Below, one piece after another: positions 43,032-56,306 of a stretch of 64,000 nt of DNA (within the stretch, counting starts at the first letter, position 1; every line of letters starts with the position of its first letter). Position numbers and translations under genes: made by a program. The notes beneath the pieces were generated by a model. It ran no database searches. It was not told the origin of the DNA and saw only the letters and a program-made list of their open reading frames with translations. The DNA comes from Caldanaerovirga acetigignens (GTDB lineage Bacteria; Bacillota; Thermosediminibacteria; Thermosediminibacterales; Thermosediminibacteraceae): assembly GCF_900142995.1 (NCBI RefSeq), contig NZ_FRCR01000003.1, positions 1 to 64,000 on the forward strand. The letters are read 5' to 3'.

Positions 43032-43063
43032 AGAGCCATCCATAAGCTAGATGGCTCTTTTTA
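43031..43063. terminator. Terminator between the convergent ferredoxin and ligA genes
   Basis: AAGAGCCATC (43031-43040) and GATGGCTCTT (43050-43059) are perfect inverted copies, followed by TTTTAA on the plus strand. It may serve both convergent genes. Confidence 0.88.
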
Positions 43064-43064
43064 A

Positions 43065-45122
<2,058 letters not shown>

Positions 45123-47309
45123 TTATATCTTCACAAGAGGAGCGTACTTTAATATGAGGCGTTTTGTCCCTTCCGATGCAAAATTCACCGCTATTTCCGC
45201 ATCTTCTCCCTTACCGTATACGGCAGTTACCACACCTTCACCCCATTTGGAGTGCTTCACCCTGTCGCCGGGGTTTAATTTTAACTCCTTTCGCTTCTCT
45301 GTTTCTGATGATTGTTTTATCGCAGGCTTGAAGTGCACCACAGTTTTTGCTTTTTTTGTCTTTCCATTATCCTCCTCTAAAGTATCATCTTCAGAACCGA
45401 TTTCCTTTAAAAGCCTTGCCGGTATCTCGTCGATGAACCTTGACGCCGAATAAAATGAGGTGTTGCCGTAGAGATTTCGCCTCCACGCTCTTGTCAGGTA
45501 AAGCCTTTTTTTGGCCCTGGTTATCCCTACATAGCAAAGTCTTCGCTCTTCCTCCAGCTCATCTTCATTGAACATCGACCTGGAATGCGGGAATATACCC
45601 TCATCCATGCCGCTTAAGAAAACCACGGGAAACTCGAGGCCTTTCGCACTATGGAGTGTCATCAAAACCACCGCATCTTTGTTATCGTCAAGCTCGTCCA
45701 CATCGGAGACCAGGGCAATTTCGGCGAGGAAATCCTGGAGGCTTGCTCCTTTATATTTCCTCTCAAATTCTTCGGCCACACCTACCATTTCTTTCAGGTT
45801 TTCTATCCTGCTCTGGGCCTCCGGTGAATTCTCGGCTTCAAGTTCTTCGATGTATCCCGTTTTTTCAAGAATATAAGCTATCAATTCCGGAATAGAAAGC
45901 GAATTTTGTTTTTCTATAAAATCATCAATTAAGCTCACAAAATTCTTAAGTTTTGCAGATACTCTCGACGAGAAATTGTAAGCCTCCTCTTTTATTATGT
46001 CATATACGGACCTTTCATTTTCCTCCGCTACCCTTTTCAGTTCGTAGACTGTAGCCTCGCCTATACCCCTTCGAGGCACGTTTATAATTCTCAAAAGACT
46101 CACATCATCCGAAGGATTTGCCACAACCCTCAGGTATGCCAGTAGGTCTTTTATTTCTTTCCGCTGATAAAATTTCAGACCTCCCACTATCTTGTAGGGG
46201 AGTCCCATCTTAACCATCATCTCTTCCAGCACGCGGGACTGGGCATTGGTTCGGTAGAGCACCGCAAAATCTTTAAAGTTGAATTTCCGCGCGTTGACCA
46301 GCTTTTCTATTTCCCGGGCAATGAAGAACGCCTCTTCATGCTCGTTTTCCAGCGTGACAAGATAAATTTTTTCACCTTTGCCGTTTTCGGTCCATAAATT
46401 CTTCTTTTTCCGGCCCAAATTGTGGCTTATCACGTTGTTTGCCGCATCGAGAATGTTTTGAGTCGAACGGTAATTTTGTTCGAGTCTTATGACAGTAGCA
46501 TCCGGAAAATCCTCTTCAAAGTCCAGGATATTCCGGATATCCGCACCTCTGAAGCTGTATATGCTCTGGTCGTCGTCCCCCACAACGCACAGGTTCCTGT
46601 GTTTTTCGGCCAGCATCTTCACCAGAACGTATTGTGCTCTATTTGTGTCCTGGTATTCATCTACCAGTATGTGCTTGAACTTCGTCTGGTAATGGTAAAG
46701 AACTTCGGGGCATTCTCTGAAAAGCTCGACCGTCTTCATTATGAGGTCGTCGAAATCCAGAGCGTTCCGCTCTTTCAATTTTTTCTGATAAAGTTCGTAT
46801 ATCTTAGCCAAAGTCTTTTCCCTTATGTCCTTTGCCCTGTCGTAGCACTCTTGTGGCGTAAGCAGCCTGTCCTTGGCCCTTCCTATAAAATTCAAAACTG
46901 CCTGAGGCGAGTATTTTTTGTCGTCAAGCCCCAGAGCTTTAATGGAATCCTTTGCCACAACCTGCTGGTCCTGGGTGTCGAATATTACGAAGTTCCTGTT
47001 GTAGCCCAATCTCTCAATGTCTGACCTCAAAATGCGGACGCACGCCGAATGGAAGGTGCTGACCAGCATCCCCTTCGCCCAGGGGATAAGCCTTTCGATT
47101 CTTTCTTTCATTTCCTCGGCAGCTTTATTAGTAAAGGTTATGGCCATTATGCTGCTCGGGTCCACACCTTTGTATTCAATCAGATAAGCAATTCTGTATG
47201 TCAACACCCGGGTCTTGCCGCTTCCCGCCCCCGCCAGGACAAGAAGAGGGCCCCCCGGATGTGTCACGGCTTTCCTTTGCTCTTCGTTTAGTTCGGATAA
47301 AAAATTCAT
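45123..47309 (-). CDS. pcrA: ATP-dependent DNA helicase PcrA/UvrD
   Basis: This 728-residue superfamily 1A helicase has Walker A LAGAGSGKTRVLTYRIAYL, motif II LVDEYQDTNRAQYVLV, VGDDDQSIYSFRGAD, RLEQNYRSTQNIL, TLHSAKGLEFPVVFL and VGITRAKKRLYLT. The length is typical of PcrA, and the C-terminal Tudor-like region (NPGDRVKHSKWGEGVV) is present. It unwinds DNA 3' to 5' in repair and rolling-circle replication. ATG follows GTAGGAGG. It is the first gene of a pair with ligA. Confidence 0.96.
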   Translation of the reverse strand: MNFLSELNEEQRKAVTHPGGPLLVLAGAGSGKTRVLTYRIAYLIEYKGVDPSSIMAITFTNKAAEEMKERIERLIPWAKGMLVSTFHSACVRILRSDIERLGYNRNFVIFDTQDQQVVAKDSIKALGLDDKKYSPQAVLNFIGRAKDRLLTPQECYDRAKDIREKTLAKIYELYQKKLKERNALDFDDLIMKTVELFRECPEVLYHYQTKFKHILVDEYQDTNRAQYVLVKMLAEKHRNLCVVGDDDQSIYSFRGADIRNILDFEEDFPDATVIRLEQNYRSTQNILDAANNVISHNLGRKKKNLWTENGKGEKIYLVTLENEHEEAFFIAREIEKLVNARKFNFKDFAVLYRTNAQSRVLEEMMVKMGLPYKIVGGLKFYQRKEIKDLLAYLRVVANPSDDVSLLRIINVPRRGIGEATVYELKRVAEENERSVYDIIKEEAYNFSSRVSAKLKNFVSLIDDFIEKQNSLSIPELIAYILEKTGYIEELEAENSPEAQSRIENLKEMVGVAEEFERKYKGASLQDFLAEIALVSDVDELDDNKDAVVLMTLHSAKGLEFPVVFLSGMDEGIFPHSRSMFNEDELEEERRLCYVGITRAKKRLYLTRAWRRNLYGNTSFYSASRFIDEIPARLLKEIGSEDDTLEEDNGKTKKAKTVVHFKPAIKQSSETEKRKELKLNPGDRVKHSKWGEGVVTAVYGKGEDAEIAVNFASEGTKRLILKYAPLVKI

Positions 47310-47323
47310 TTTTACCTCCTACA

Positions 47324-47350
47324 GAAAAGTAGCGTGGGTTCCACGCTACT
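47324..47350. terminator. Terminator overlapping the yerC-like stop codon
   Basis: AGTAGCGTGG and CCACGCTACT form a 10-bp stem with a 3-nt loop. The TAG stop of the minus-strand yerC-like gene is within the stem. A run of eight T follows on the plus strand and TTTT on the minus strand. Confidence 0.88.
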
Positions 47351-47654
47351 TTTTTTTCTCATCAAGCTCCTTTAATCTTTCCAAAATCATCTTATAGCCA
47401 TCGGCGCCGTAGTTCAAAAAACGCTTGACCCTGCTTATGGTGGCAGTGCTGGCTCCCGTTTTTTCGGCAATATCGCTATATGTAAATCCGGCTTCCAGCA
47501 TCTCGGCCACCTGAAGCCGCTGGGCCATGGCCTTTACTTCTGCAATGGTGCAAATATCCTCGAAAAAGCGATAGCATTCTTCTTTCGTCCTCAAAAGCGC
47601 TATTGCTTCAAAGAGCCTATCAATGGCCGGGTCGGCCAACCTCTGGAGTTGCAT
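47346..47654 (-). CDS. TrpR-like YerC/YecD family regulator
   Basis: The protein has about 102 residues and matches the YerC/YecD family with a TrpR-type helix-turn-helix: LFEAIALLRTKEECYRFFED at the N-terminus and AEMLEAGFTYSDIAEKTGAS then TATISRVKRFLNYG as the DNA-binding part. I chose the ATG at 47654 with GGAG 7 nt upstream; the in-frame TTG further up has no ribosome site. It lies next to pcrA-ligA, as in many Firmicutes (Bacillus yerC-pcrB-pcrA-ligA). Its regulatory targets are unknown. Confidence 0.87.
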   Translation of the reverse strand: MQLQRLADPAIDRLFEAIALLRTKEECYRFFEDICTIAEVKAMAQRLQVAEMLEAGFTYSDIAEKTGASTATISRVKRFLNYGADGYKMILERLKELDEKKK

Positions 47655-47678
47655 TTTATCACTCCACAATTAAAAAAT

Positions 47679-49073
47679 TTAACTTACGAGTTCTAAAAGC
47701 ACATTGGTATAAATCCTCAAGTTTTTCAAAAGGTCTTCAATCTCGATGTACTCGTCCTTTTCGTGGGCAACTTCTGGTTTCCCCGGAAAACCAGGTCCGA
47801 AAGCCACCGCGTTTTTGAACATCCTCGCGTACGTTCCGCCGCCTATTGAAAAACAGTAGGCCTTTTCTCCGGTAACCTTTTCGTAAGCCGCTTTCAAGCT
47901 CCTAACTATAGCGCTATCCTCAGGGACGTAATGGGGCGGATTGTCGGATATCTTTTCAACTCGAACTCCCTCGATGAGACTTTCCCTTATTTTCGAAATC
48001 ACCTCTTCCCCTTTATACTTTATGGGATACCTGATGTTTACGACGACCTCGCCGGATTTTTCATCCATCCGGATTACTCCCACATTAAAGGTAAGCGGCC
48101 CTGATGTATCGTCGGAAAAATCGATTCCCAATCCCCTGCCCGTAGTATCAAGGCCTATTTTCTCGTTCAGGAAAAGAATGAATCGCCGCTGTCCTTCATC
48201 ATCGATGTCGAGTTCCGAAAGAAAAGTTATGAGCTGCATTACCGCATTTTTCCCCTTGTGGGGTATGCTTCCATGGGCGGAAACGCCGTGAGATTTAATA
48301 GCATACTTGTCATCGACCTTTGAAAGCTCCATATTGTACCCGGTTCTTTCTTTGAATTGTCTGAACCTTTCTTCTATGTATGCGGTATCACCCTTCAAAA
48401 CTGCCTCAGCATAATCCGGCACCATGTTGGGTCTGTGGCCGCCTTTCAAGGAGACGAGCGTTACTCCTCCTTCTTTCGCTTTCCTGTCATTTTCAAAATC
48501 GCTCGTCAAAGAGAATGTAAGGATGCCCTTTTCGCCGTTTATAATCGGATATTCCGCATCTGGCGAAAAAGCCATGGTGGGCTCTTCGTCGTGTTCCAAG
48601 TAATATTTTATGCATTTCATTCCGCTTTCCTCGTTGGTACCGAATATCACTCTAACCCGCCGGTTGAATTTCACTCCCGCATCCTTCAACGTTTTTAAAG
48701 CATAAAGAGCCGTCATGGCAGGCCCTTTGTTGTCAGATGCCCCTCTGCCGTAGATTTTTCCATCGTGGATTTCCCCGCCGTAGGGAGGGTAGGTCCAGCC
48801 CGAGCCTTCCGGCACCACATCCAGGTGAACCAGTATCCCCACCATTTCGTCTCCTTCGCCCCACTCGGCCCATCCCACGTAGTTGTCCAGGTTTTTGGTC
48901 CTGAAGCCGAAACTCTTGGCAAGGTTTAAAGCATAATCAAGGGCCTGTGCCACTCCTTCTCCGAAAGGCTTCCCTTCAAGCGGCGGTTCTTCAACACTCC
49001 GTATCCTGATTATTTCGCAAACCGATTTTATCAGAGACTTCCCATTAAGTTCTATGGCCTTTTCAATGTTCAT
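47679..49073 (-). CDS. M20-family dipeptidase (PepV-like)
   Basis: This 464-residue zinc peptidase of the M20 family has LVHLDVVPEGSGW with the first metal-binding histidine, YGRGASDNKGPAMTALYALK with the bridging aspartate, FGTNEESGMKCIKYY with the catalytic glutamate pair, and AFGPGFPGKPEVAHEKDEYI with the last histidine. Length and insertions match the PepV/Xaa-His dipeptidase group. It would cleave dipeptides in the cytoplasm for amino acid supply. It ends 25 nt before the yerC-like start. Confidence 0.9.
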   Translation of the reverse strand: MNIEKAIELNGKSLIKSVCEIIRIRSVEEPPLEGKPFGEGVAQALDYALNLAKSFGFRTKNLDNYVGWAEWGEGDEMVGILVHLDVVPEGSGWTYPPYGGEIHDGKIYGRGASDNKGPAMTALYALKTLKDAGVKFNRRVRVIFGTNEESGMKCIKYYLEHDEEPTMAFSPDAEYPIINGEKGILTFSLTSDFENDRKAKEGGVTLVSLKGGHRPNMVPDYAEAVLKGDTAYIEERFRQFKERTGYNMELSKVDDKYAIKSHGVSAHGSIPHKGKNAVMQLITFLSELDIDDEGQRRFILFLNEKIGLDTTGRGLGIDFSDDTSGPLTFNVGVIRMDEKSGEVVVNIRYPIKYKGEEVISKIRESLIEGVRVEKISDNPPHYVPEDSAIVRSLKAAYEKVTGEKAYCFSIGGGTYARMFKNAVAFGPGFPGKPEVAHEKDEYIEIEDLLKNLRIYTNVLLELVS

Positions 49074-49117
49074 AAATAAAACCCCTCCCTTTTTAACAAG
49101 CGATAAAAAAATTAACT

Positions 49118-49672
49118 TCAGCTTACTATAAGTTTCTTTATGGCATGCGTCAATAACGCAAATGTAGTACCCAGAAAAGCACCGCTGAGCACATCGGATG
49201 GGTAGTGCATCCCTGTGTATATCCTGGAAAATCCCACCAATGTAGCCAGCGAATATATGGCATACCTATAGGCAGGAAAATAAAGGGAAAATACTACAGC
49301 CAGACAAAAGCCCGCAACCGTGTGCCCGGAAGGAAAGGAATGGTCTTTTAGAAGCTTTCTCCAAAATGTGTTCACGTTGGGCAAAACCATATACGGCCTT
49401 TTTCTGTAAATGCTCTTTTTGAAGATTTGGACTATTCCCTGACTTCCCGTGAGGGCGAAAAAGGCTTCGCTTGCAGCTATCCTAGCTTCCTCTTTGCCAA
49501 AGATATAAAGAAAGGCACACAAAAGCACTGAAAATGTGGCACCGCCGAGATGGGTTATGCGCGGCATTATCGCATCCAAAGGCCTGCATTTTATCCTTTG
49601 ATTCAGGTACATAAAAAGATTTTTATCCTTTTGATGAAATCCCTCAATAATTTTACCCAGGAAACTTCTCAA
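49118..49672 (-). CDS. PAP2-family membrane phosphatase
   Basis: The 184-residue protein has about five membrane segments and the three PAP2 motifs: KKSIYRKRPYM (KxxxxxxRP), FPSGHTVAGF (PSGH) and SRIYTGMHYPSDVLSG (SRxxxxxHxxxD). It probably hydrolyses undecaprenyl pyrophosphate or a phospholipid phosphate at the membrane. The start is TTG at 49672, with GGGGGTCG some 8 nt upstream, and it nearly touches the Usp-like gene end. A more exact substrate cannot be read. Confidence 0.88.
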   Translation of the reverse strand: MRSFLGKIIEGFHQKDKNLFMYLNQRIKCRPLDAIMPRITHLGGATFSVLLCAFLYIFGKEEARIAASEAFFALTGSQGIVQIFKKSIYRKRPYMVLPNVNTFWRKLLKDHSFPSGHTVAGFCLAVVFSLYFPAYRYAIYSLATLVGFSRIYTGMHYPSDVLSGAFLGTTFALLTHAIKKLIVS

Positions 49673-49685
49673 AAAAGGCGACCCC

Positions 49686-50099
49686 CTACTCCACTATTTC
49701 CACCATTATGCCTTTCTTCTCAACGGCTTTTATCAAGGGATTGATTACTTCGCCGTTTTTTTGCACACCAAAAGCTGATTGCAGGGATTTGCCGACGATT
49801 ATGTGGGTTATTCTATTATTTCTCGCGTAATCTGCCAAAGTCTGGTATACCTTTTTCCCTGCCAATATTGAAACCGTTCCTCCCAGATTCTTTGCCATTT
49901 CGAAAAGCTCCAACAATATTTTGTGCTGCTTTAAATCCTTGTTCAAGTCTTCCGATTTATTTACGTATACTACGCAAAACTCCCCTCCTAGCTCTCTTGC
50001 CCTTGCCGCCCCCCTTTTTATCAACCTTTCGCAGCTCTTCTGTGGAGTCACGCACACCATAATCCTGTGCTCCACCGAGGGGTCAAAAATAATACCCAT
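49686..50099 (-). CDS. Universal-stress-protein-like domain protein
   Basis: The protein has about 137 residues with an alpha/beta UspA-like fold: IMVCVTPQKSCERLIKRGAA, then LGGEFCVVYVN, and the C-terminal nucleotide-loop-like ITHIIVGKSLQSAFG. The pattern is closest to the Usp domain of KdpD-type sensor kinases, but no kinase or KdpD domain is attached. I chose the ATG at 50099, which follows AAAGGGG by 8 nt. It lies just before the PAP2 gene and after lon. The function is unknown; ATP or cyclic nucleotide binding is possible. Confidence 0.72.
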   Translation of the reverse strand: MGIIFDPSVEHRIMVCVTPQKSCERLIKRGAARARELGGEFCVVYVNKSEDLNKDLKQHKILLELFEMAKNLGGTVSILAGKKVYQTLADYARNNRITHIIVGKSLQSAFGVQKNGEVINPLIKAVEKKGIMVEIVE

Positions 50100-50185
50100 G
50101 GGCAAACCCCTTTCGTTCTGTGTAATTATCTTCTATATTCTATTATACTATGATTATAAAACTTTCAGCAATAAACACGCTAAGT

Positions 50186-52573
50186 CTACTGAGAAATAAA
50201 AAGGCCGTCTGCTTTTTCCGCACTTTCCCGCATCGGAGTAATGCCATCGCCCATGGGTTTTATCGCTCTTTTTATCACCTCATCCATAGTCTTTACAAAG
50301 ACAAAACAAAGGTCTTCCTTTACGTTTTGAGGCACTTCTTCAAGGTCTTTTATATTTTCCTCGGGAAGTATCACGGTCTTTATGCCAGCACGGTGGGCTG
50401 CCAATACCTTTTCTTTTATTCCCCCGACCGGCAAAACCCTCCCCCGCAGCGTTATTTCTCCCGTCATGGCTACCATCCTGTCTACAGGACGTCCTGAAAG
50501 GGCGGAAATCAAGGCACAAGCCATGGTTATTCCCGCAGAAGGACCATCTTTCGGTATGGCTCCTTCGGGCACATGAATGTGAACGTCGTACTTTTCGTGG
50601 AAATCCTCATCTATCCCCAACTCAGCCGCCTTAGATCTGACGTAGGTGTATCCCGCGTGTGCCGATTCCTGCATGATATCTCCTAGCTTACCGGTGAGTA
50701 TCAGTTTTCCCTTTCCCTTCATGACCGTAGCTTCGACACTCAGTATGTCGCCCCCCATTTCCGTCCAGGCAAGGCCGGTCGCCACCCCTACTTGGTCGGT
50801 TTCCTCGACGACTCCATACCGGAACCTGGGAGTTCCTAAAAATTTTTCGACCATCTCAACATCTACATCTACAGACTTTTTTTCCCCTTCCACCACTGAC
50901 CTGGCAACTTTGCGGCATATACTTGCTATTTCCCGCTCTAAATTTCTCACGCCGGCTTCTCGCGTATAGTTGCGGATAATGTGCACTAGGGCTTCATCGG
51001 AAAACACCATATTCTCGGCACTTAGACCGTGTTCTTCGATCTGCCGGGGAATTAAATGGAACTTCGCTATTTGAAGTTTCTCGTACTCGGTATACCCCGG
51101 AATCGATATGACTTCCATGCGGTCAAGGAGAGGTCTCGGAATGTTAAACAATGTATTGGCGGTCGCTATAAACAATACTTTCGAAAGGTCAAAAGGAATT
51201 TCTATGTAGTGGTCGGAAAAGCTGTGATTCTGCTCCGGGTCAAGCACTTCCAGCAAAGCAGCGGTCGGGTCTCCCCTAAAGTCCGCGCTCATCTTATCGA
51301 CTTCATCGAGCAGGAACACGGGGTTTTTGGTCCCCGCCTGTCTCATCCCTTGAATTATCCTGCCCGGAAGCGCCCCCACATAGGTTCTCCTGTGTCCGCG
51401 GATTTCTGCTTCATCCCTGACTCCGCCGAGCGACACCCTTACGAATTTTCTTCCCATGGCCTTCGCTATGGATTTGGCAAGGGACGTCTTGCCTACACCT
51501 GGAGGACCCACAAGGCAAAGTATGGGCGATTTCATGGCTCCCGCGAGCTTTCTTACCGCAAGAAATTCCAGAATTCGCTCCTTTACCTTTTCAAGCCCGT
51601 AGTGGCCCTCGTTCAATACTTTTTGTGCCGATTTGACATCCAAGATGTCCTCTGTAAAGTTGTTCCAGGGAAGGGCGACAATCCAGTCCAGATAATTTCT
51701 TATGACCGCCACTTCCGCCGACACCGGAGGAGTCCTCTCGAGTCTTTCCACTTCCTTTAATACCTTTTGCTCAAGGTCATCCGGAAGATTTAAAGCCTCT
51801 ATCTTTTTTCGATACTCGTTGGCTTCCTGCGTTTTTTCGTCCTGTTCCCCTAGTTCCTGCTGTATAGCTTTTATCTGTTCCCTGAGGTAGAATTCTTTTT
51901 GAGATTTTTCCAGTTGCTTTTTCACACGGTTATTAATCTTTTTTTCCAGCTCAAGGATTTCTATTTCTCTTGTTAGAATCTCGAAGAGGATTCTGAGCCT
52001 TTCTTTAACATCTACAGTCTCTAATATCTTTTGCTTGTCTTCGATTTTCAGATTGAGGTGAGATGCTACGGCATCGGCAAAACGGCCGGGATTTTTTATA
52101 TTGCCTATCGAAATCAAAGCTTCCGGGCTCACCTTGTGGTTTAATTCAGCGTAATTTTCAAAAAGGTTCATCATGCTTCGCATGAGAGCTTCTTCTTCCG
52201 GGCTAATCTCCATATCATCTTCCAATATTTCGGTAACCCTGACTTTGAAAAAGGGTTCGGTCTTTATATATTCTTCTATTCGGGCCCGGTTGAGCCCCTC
52301 CACCATCACCCTTATAGTATCTCCCGGCATTTTCAAAAGCTGCTTTATCTTGGCCACAGTCCCTGTCGCATATATGTCTTCCGGCACAGGGAAGTCTACT
52401 CTTGCATCTTTCTGGGCGACAAGGAGAATTTTTTCGTCAGCCACCATAGCTTCTTCCAGGGCTTCGATGGACTTGTCCCTGCCTACGTCGAAATGAAGTA
52501 TCATTTTCGGGAAAACCAGAAGGCCTCTAAGGGGCAGAAGCGGCAAGATTCTTATGTTCTTTTCCCTTTTCAC
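50186..52573 (-). CDS. lon: ATP-dependent protease Lon
   Basis: This 795-residue full-length Lon protease has an N-terminal substrate-binding domain ([20 protein letters not shown]). Its AAA+ module has Walker [21 protein letters not shown] and Walker [11 protein letters not shown]. The C-terminal serine-lysine protease domain carries [20 protein letters not shown] (catalytic Ser) and REVLP-type lysine region [20 protein letters not shown]. It degrades misfolded and regulatory proteins. It lies 71 bp after lonB in a proteolysis cluster (tig-clpP-clpX-lonB-lon), the common Firmicute order. Confidence 0.96.
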   Translation of the reverse strand: MKREKNIRILPLLPLRGLLVFPKMILHFDVGRDKSIEALEEAMVADEKILLVAQKDARVDFPVPEDIYATGTVAKIKQLLKMPGDTIRVMVEGLNRARIEEYIKTEPFFKVRVTEILEDDMEISPEEEALMRSMMNLFENYAELNHKVSPEALISIGNIKNPGRFADAVASHLNLKIEDKQKILETVDVKERLRILFEILTREIEILELEKKINNRVKKQLEKSQKEFYLREQIKAIQQELGEQDEKTQEANEYRKKIEALNLPDDLEQKVLKEVERLERTPPVSAEVAVIRNYLDWIVALPWNNFTEDILDVKSAQKVLNEGHYGLEKVKERILEFLAVRKLAGAMKSPILCLVGPPGVGKTSLAKSIAKAMGRKFVRVSLGGVRDEAEIRGHRRTYVGALPGRIIQGMRQAGTKNPVFLLDEVDKMSADFRGDPTAALLEVLDPEQNHSFSDHYIEIPFDLSKVLFIATANTLFNIPRPLLDRMEVISIPGYTEYEKLQIAKFHLIPRQIEEHGLSAENMVFSDEALVHIIRNYTREAGVRNLEREIASICRKVARSVVEGEKKSVDVDVEMVEKFLGTPRFRYGVVEETDQVGVATGLAWTEMGGDILSVEATVMKGKGKLILTGKLGDIMQESAHAGYTYVRSKAAELGIDEDFHEKYDVHIHVPEGAIPKDGPSAGITMACALISALSGRPVDRMVAMTGEITLRGRVLPVGGIKEKVLAAHRAGIKTVILPEENIKDLEEVPQNVKEDLCFVFVKTMDEVIKRAIKPMGDGITPMRESAEKADGLFISQ

Positions 52574-52644
52574 AAAATTTCCCCCTGCATATTTTCACAT
52601 AATTGGGTTATATTCTCCCTAACTTCTTATTCGATAAAATCTTT

Positions 52645-54312
52645 TTAATTCCTTCCGAACGCAAAGGCCATTTTTTCGTCATTCTTCGGCTCTTCTTCCG
52701 AATTCACCAGGGCATATTCTATCACTTCTTCTACCCTGTCCACGGCTATAATCCGCACATCCCAAGTTTTGAAAAGGTCCTGCCAATTTTCCCGGGGTAT
52801 TATTACAGTCGTCGCACCAGCCCTCTTTGCAGCTTCTATTTTCGCCACGATTCCACCTACCGGCTTTACATAACCCCGAATGGACAGTTCTCCTGTCATA
52901 GCCACCAAATTATTCACCGGAATATTGGTTATGGCTGAGTATATAGCCGTAGCTACCGTAATTCCAGCCGACGGCCCGTCTATGGGAGTACCTCCAGGAA
53001 AATTAATGTGTATGTCGAAATCTTCCGGCCTCAATCCGAGATACTTTTTAAGTACAGTCAGACAGTTATCCACAGCTCCTCTTGCGGTAGCCTTTCGCCT
53101 CAGTTTGTGCGTTTCTCCTCCCATTTCCTCTTCTTCCATAATTCCCGTTACAGTGAGCTTGCCCTTCCCTTTCTCCACGGGTATTGCTATGGCTTCTATT
53201 TCTATCAGAGTGCCCATGTTGGGACCGTAAACGGCAAGGCCGTTAGCACATCCTACCTGTGGACAGGAGTGCACCCTCTTTTCCGGACGCGGCGAATACT
53301 GGCCGCTGTTTACCACCCACTCCACATCCTTGGCCTCTATCTTTTTTCTTTTTTCTATTTGTGCGAGTCCCGCTGCCATTTGCAGTATATTGACCGCTTC
53401 CCGCCCGTTTGTGGCGTATTTTTTTATCGTCTCTACAGCCCTTTCTTCGATATCGAAGGAAATTTTGTAAGCTGCATTTCTTGCAATCTTCCCGATATTT
53501 TCCGGAGTGAGGGGCTTAAAAAAAATCTCCACGCAGCGGGAGCGAATGGCCGGAGGGATTTCCTGAGGCATTCTAGTGGTAGCACCTATCAGCCTGAAGT
53601 CAGCCGGAAGACCCTTTTGAAAAATTTCATGAATATAAAGGGGGATGTTGGGGTCTTCGCTGTTGTAGTACGCGCTCTCCAAAAAGACCTTCCTATCTTC
53701 CAACACTTTTAAAAGTTTATTCATCTGCACCGGATGTAATTCCCCTATTTCATCTATAAAAAGCACCCCGCCGTGAGCTTTAGTCACCGCTCCGGGTTTG
53801 GGTTGCGGTATTCCCGCAATACCTAAAGGACCAGCTCCCTGGTATATCGGGTCGTGCACCGAGCCGATGAGTGGGTCGGCTATCCCCCTTTCATCGAACC
53901 TTGCTATAGTAGCATCAACTTCTACGAATTTCGCATCTGGCCCGAAAGGAGAACCCGGCGTCCTTTTAGCTTCTTCCAGAACCAGGCGAGCCGCTGCGGT
54001 CTTTCCTATGCCTGGAGGACCGTAAATTATAACGTGCTGGGGGTTAGGTCCACATAGTGCCGCCCGTAAAGCTTTAATTCCTTCCTCCTGACCAATTATA
54101 TCCTCGAACTTAGTGGGGCGTGTCTTTTCCGTCAGTGGCTCGGTAAGGGATATCTCCCTCATTTTCCTCAATTTTTCCAATTCCTTTTTAGACTCCCGGT
54201 CCACCACCATCCTGCTTCCTTGCTGATTTTTCATCATATTTATAAAGTAAAGCCCTACAACGATGGCCAAGGCTATCTGGATCAAGCTCAAAATATTTAC
54301 CGTCACAGTCAA
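52645..54312 (-). CDS. lonB: Lon-like membrane-associated protease LonB
   Basis: The 555-residue protein has an N-terminal membrane segment (about 5-25, [20 protein letters not shown]). An AAA+ domain follows ([39 protein letters not shown]), then a Lon protease domain with the catalytic serine in [20 protein letters not shown] and the lysine in [17 protein letters not shown]. It is shorter than Lon and lacks the Lon N-terminal domain, matching the LonB found in spore formers, where it acts in the forespore. It stands between clpX and lon. Confidence 0.93.
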   Translation of the reverse strand: MTVTVNILSLIQIALAIVVGLYFINMMKNQQGSRMVVDRESKKELEKLRKMREISLTEPLTEKTRPTKFEDIIGQEEGIKALRAALCGPNPQHVIIYGPPGIGKTAAARLVLEEAKRTPGSPFGPDAKFVEVDATIARFDERGIADPLIGSVHDPIYQGAGPLGIAGIPQPKPGAVTKAHGGVLFIDEIGELHPVQMNKLLKVLEDRKVFLESAYYNSEDPNIPLYIHEIFQKGLPADFRLIGATTRMPQEIPPAIRSRCVEIFFKPLTPENIGKIARNAAYKISFDIEERAVETIKKYATNGREAVNILQMAAGLAQIEKRKKIEAKDVEWVVNSGQYSPRPEKRVHSCPQVGCANGLAVYGPNMGTLIEIEAIAIPVEKGKGKLTVTGIMEEEEMGGETHKLRRKATARGAVDNCLTVLKKYLGLRPEDFDIHINFPGGTPIDGPSAGITVATAIYSAITNIPVNNLVAMTGELSIRGYVKPVGGIVAKIEAAKRAGATTVIIPRENWQDLFKTWDVRIIAVDRVEEVIEYALVNSEEEPKNDEKMAFAFGRN

Positions 54313-54387
54313 AATTCCCCCCTTTCCAGATTCGGCTTTTTATATTATTACCCCAAGCCCTCAATTTATCCTGGAAAGGGTAGTAAA

Positions 54388-54416
54388 AAAGTGCAGCGTT
54401 TTGCTGCACTTTTACA
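54388..54416 (-). terminator. Terminator of the tig-clpP-clpX operon
   Basis: On the minus strand AAAAGTGCAGC and GCTGCACTTTTTT pair around a 5-nt loop, followed by a T-run. It lies directly after clpX. Confidence 0.93.
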
Positions 54417-55682
54417 TCAAGCCGTCACTTCTTTTTTCTTTGTCTTTTTCCTGTCGGAAGTTACGATAATCGGCTCTTCCCGCTTCAACACCACATCTTT
54501 GGTTATTACGCACTTTGTGATGTCGTTTCTCGAAGGTATCTCGTACATTACGTCCATCATCACTTCTTCCAGTATCGCCCTTAAGCCCCTAGCTCCGGTC
54601 TTTCGCCGCAAGGCTTCTTGTGCAATAACCTGCAAAGCCTCATCGGTAAATTCAAGCTGCACGTTGTCCATTTCAAATAATTTCTGATATTGTTTTACGA
54701 GTGCGTTCTTCGGCTCTTTCAAGATCCTTACGAGAGCCTGTTCATCAAGGGCATCCAATGTTACAATGATAGGCACCCTTCCTACAAATTCCGGTATCAT
54801 TCCAAATTTCAAAAGGTCTTCCGGCATTATTTGCCTCAGGAGTTCACCTACGTTTTTTTCTTCCTTGCTTCGGATCTCTGCGCCAAAGCCTATGGATTTT
54901 TTCCCGATGCGGTTGGCTATAATTTTTTCTATTCCTTCGAAGGCACCTCCGCAGATGAACAGGATGTTGGTTGTATCTATTTGGATAAATTCCTGATGCG
55001 GGTGCTTGCGTCCCCCCTGAGGCGGCACGCTGGCTATGGTCCCTTCAAGGATTTTCAAAAGCGCCTGCTGCACTCCTTCTCCGGATACGTCTCTGGTTAT
55101 CGATGGATTTTCGGATTTCCTTGCAATCTTGTCTATTTCGTCGATGTACACTATGCCCTTTTCAGCCTTTTCCACATCGTAATCGGCAGCTTGAATCAAT
55201 TTCAACAGTATATTTTCCACGTCTTCACCTACGTAACCGGCCTCAGTCAAAGAAGTAGCATCTGCGATAGCAAAAGGCACATTTAAAATTTTTGCAAGAG
55301 TCTGGGCCAGCAGGGTCTTGCCGCTACCCGTCGGCCCCAGCATTATTATGTTGCTCTTTTGGAGTTCCACATCATCGGATTTTACATTGGAGTTTATGCG
55401 TTTATAGTGGTTGTACACCGCAACCGAAAGTATCTTTTTAGCCTGCTCCTGACCTATGACGTATTGATCCAAAATTTCCTTTATTTCTCTAGGCTTTGGT
55501 ATATCGCTAAAATCCATTTCTGCCTCTTCGCTGAATTCTTCCTCTATTATCTCGTTGCAAAGCTCAATGCACTCGTCGCAGATATATACACCGGGGCCTG
55601 CAACCAGCTTTCTCACCTGGTCCTGGGTTTTGCCGCAAAAGGAGCATTTCAACTGGCCTTTTTCGTCGTTGAATTTAAACAT
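54417..55682 (-). CDS. clpX: ClpX ATPase subunit of the ClpXP protease
   Basis: This 421-residue protein has the N-terminal four-cysteine zinc finger ([10 protein letters not shown]...CDECIELC), Walker [19 protein letters not shown], Walker [15 protein letters not shown] and the IGF-like loop [14 protein letters not shown] that docks on ClpP. It unfolds tagged proteins and feeds them to ClpP. It starts with ATG behind GAGGTG, 4 nt after clpP. It is complete and typical in length. Confidence 0.97.
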   Translation of the reverse strand: MFKFNDEKGQLKCSFCGKTQDQVRKLVAGPGVYICDECIELCNEIIEEEFSEEAEMDFSDIPKPREIKEILDQYVIGQEQAKKILSVAVYNHYKRINSNVKSDDVELQKSNIIMLGPTGSGKTLLAQTLAKILNVPFAIADATSLTEAGYVGEDVENILLKLIQAADYDVEKAEKGIVYIDEIDKIARKSENPSITRDVSGEGVQQALLKILEGTIASVPPQGGRKHPHQEFIQIDTTNILFICGGAFEGIEKIIANRIGKKSIGFGAEIRSKEEKNVGELLRQIMPEDLLKFGMIPEFVGRVPIIVTLDALDEQALVRILKEPKNALVKQYQKLFEMDNVQLEFTDEALQVIAQEALRRKTGARGLRAILEEVMMDVMYEIPSRNDITKCVITKDVVLKREEPIIVTSDRKKTKKKEVTA

Positions 55683-55686
55683 AATA

Positions 55687-56289
55687 TCACCTCTTTTCTT
55701 CGGCTTTCACCCGTTTGTATATCACCTCATCGATGAGCCCGTATTCTTTCGCTTCTGATGCCGACATGAAAAAGTCCCTTTCCGTGTCCCGCTCGATTTT
55801 CTCAAGCGGCTGCCTGGTGTGCTTTACCAAAATGTCGTTTAGTACCTCCCGCAACCTCAATATTTCTTTAGCCTGGGTCTCGATATCCAGAGCCTTGCCC
55901 TGCACACCTCCCCACGGCTGGTGTATCATTATCCTGGAATTCGGCAGAGCATAGCGCTTGCCTTCAGCCCCTCCCGCAAGGAGCACCGCACCCATGCTGG
56001 CCGCCATGCCGATACATATTGTGGCCACATCCGGTTTGATGTACTGCATGGTGTCGTATATGGCAAGGCCTGCCGTCACGGAACCGCCTGGCGAGTTGAT
56101 GTAAAGGTAGATGTCTTTGTCAGGGTCTTCCGATTCTAAAAACAATAGCTGAGCTATCACAAGGCTTGCCACCGTATCGTCGATGGGAGTTCCTATGAAT
56201 ACTATCCTATCTTTGAGCAGCCTTGAATATATATCGTAAGCCCTCTCCCCCCGATTCGTCTGCTCTATCACTATAGGAACGAGATTCAT
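55687..56289 (-). CDS. clpP: ClpP proteolytic subunit
   Basis: The protein has about 200 residues with the serine-protease triad: Ser in [14 protein letters not shown], His in IMIHQPWGG, and Asp in the following [18 protein letters not shown] region. The start [20 protein letters not shown] is the usual ClpP N-terminus. I chose the ATG at 56289, which has AAGGAGG 9 nt upstream; the longer frame overlaps tig. It forms the proteolytic chamber of ClpXP. It is coupled between tig and clpX. Confidence 0.97.
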   Translation of the reverse strand: MNLVPIVIEQTNRGERAYDIYSRLLKDRIVFIGTPIDDTVASLVIAQLLFLESEDPDKDIYLYINSPGGSVTAGLAIYDTMQYIKPDVATICIGMAASMGAVLLAGGAEGKRYALPNSRIMIHQPWGGVQGKALDIETQAKEILRLREVLNDILVKHTRQPLEKIERDTERDFFMSASEAKEYGLIDEVIYKRVKAEEKR

Positions 56290-56306
56290 CAATTTGCCCC
56301 TCCTTA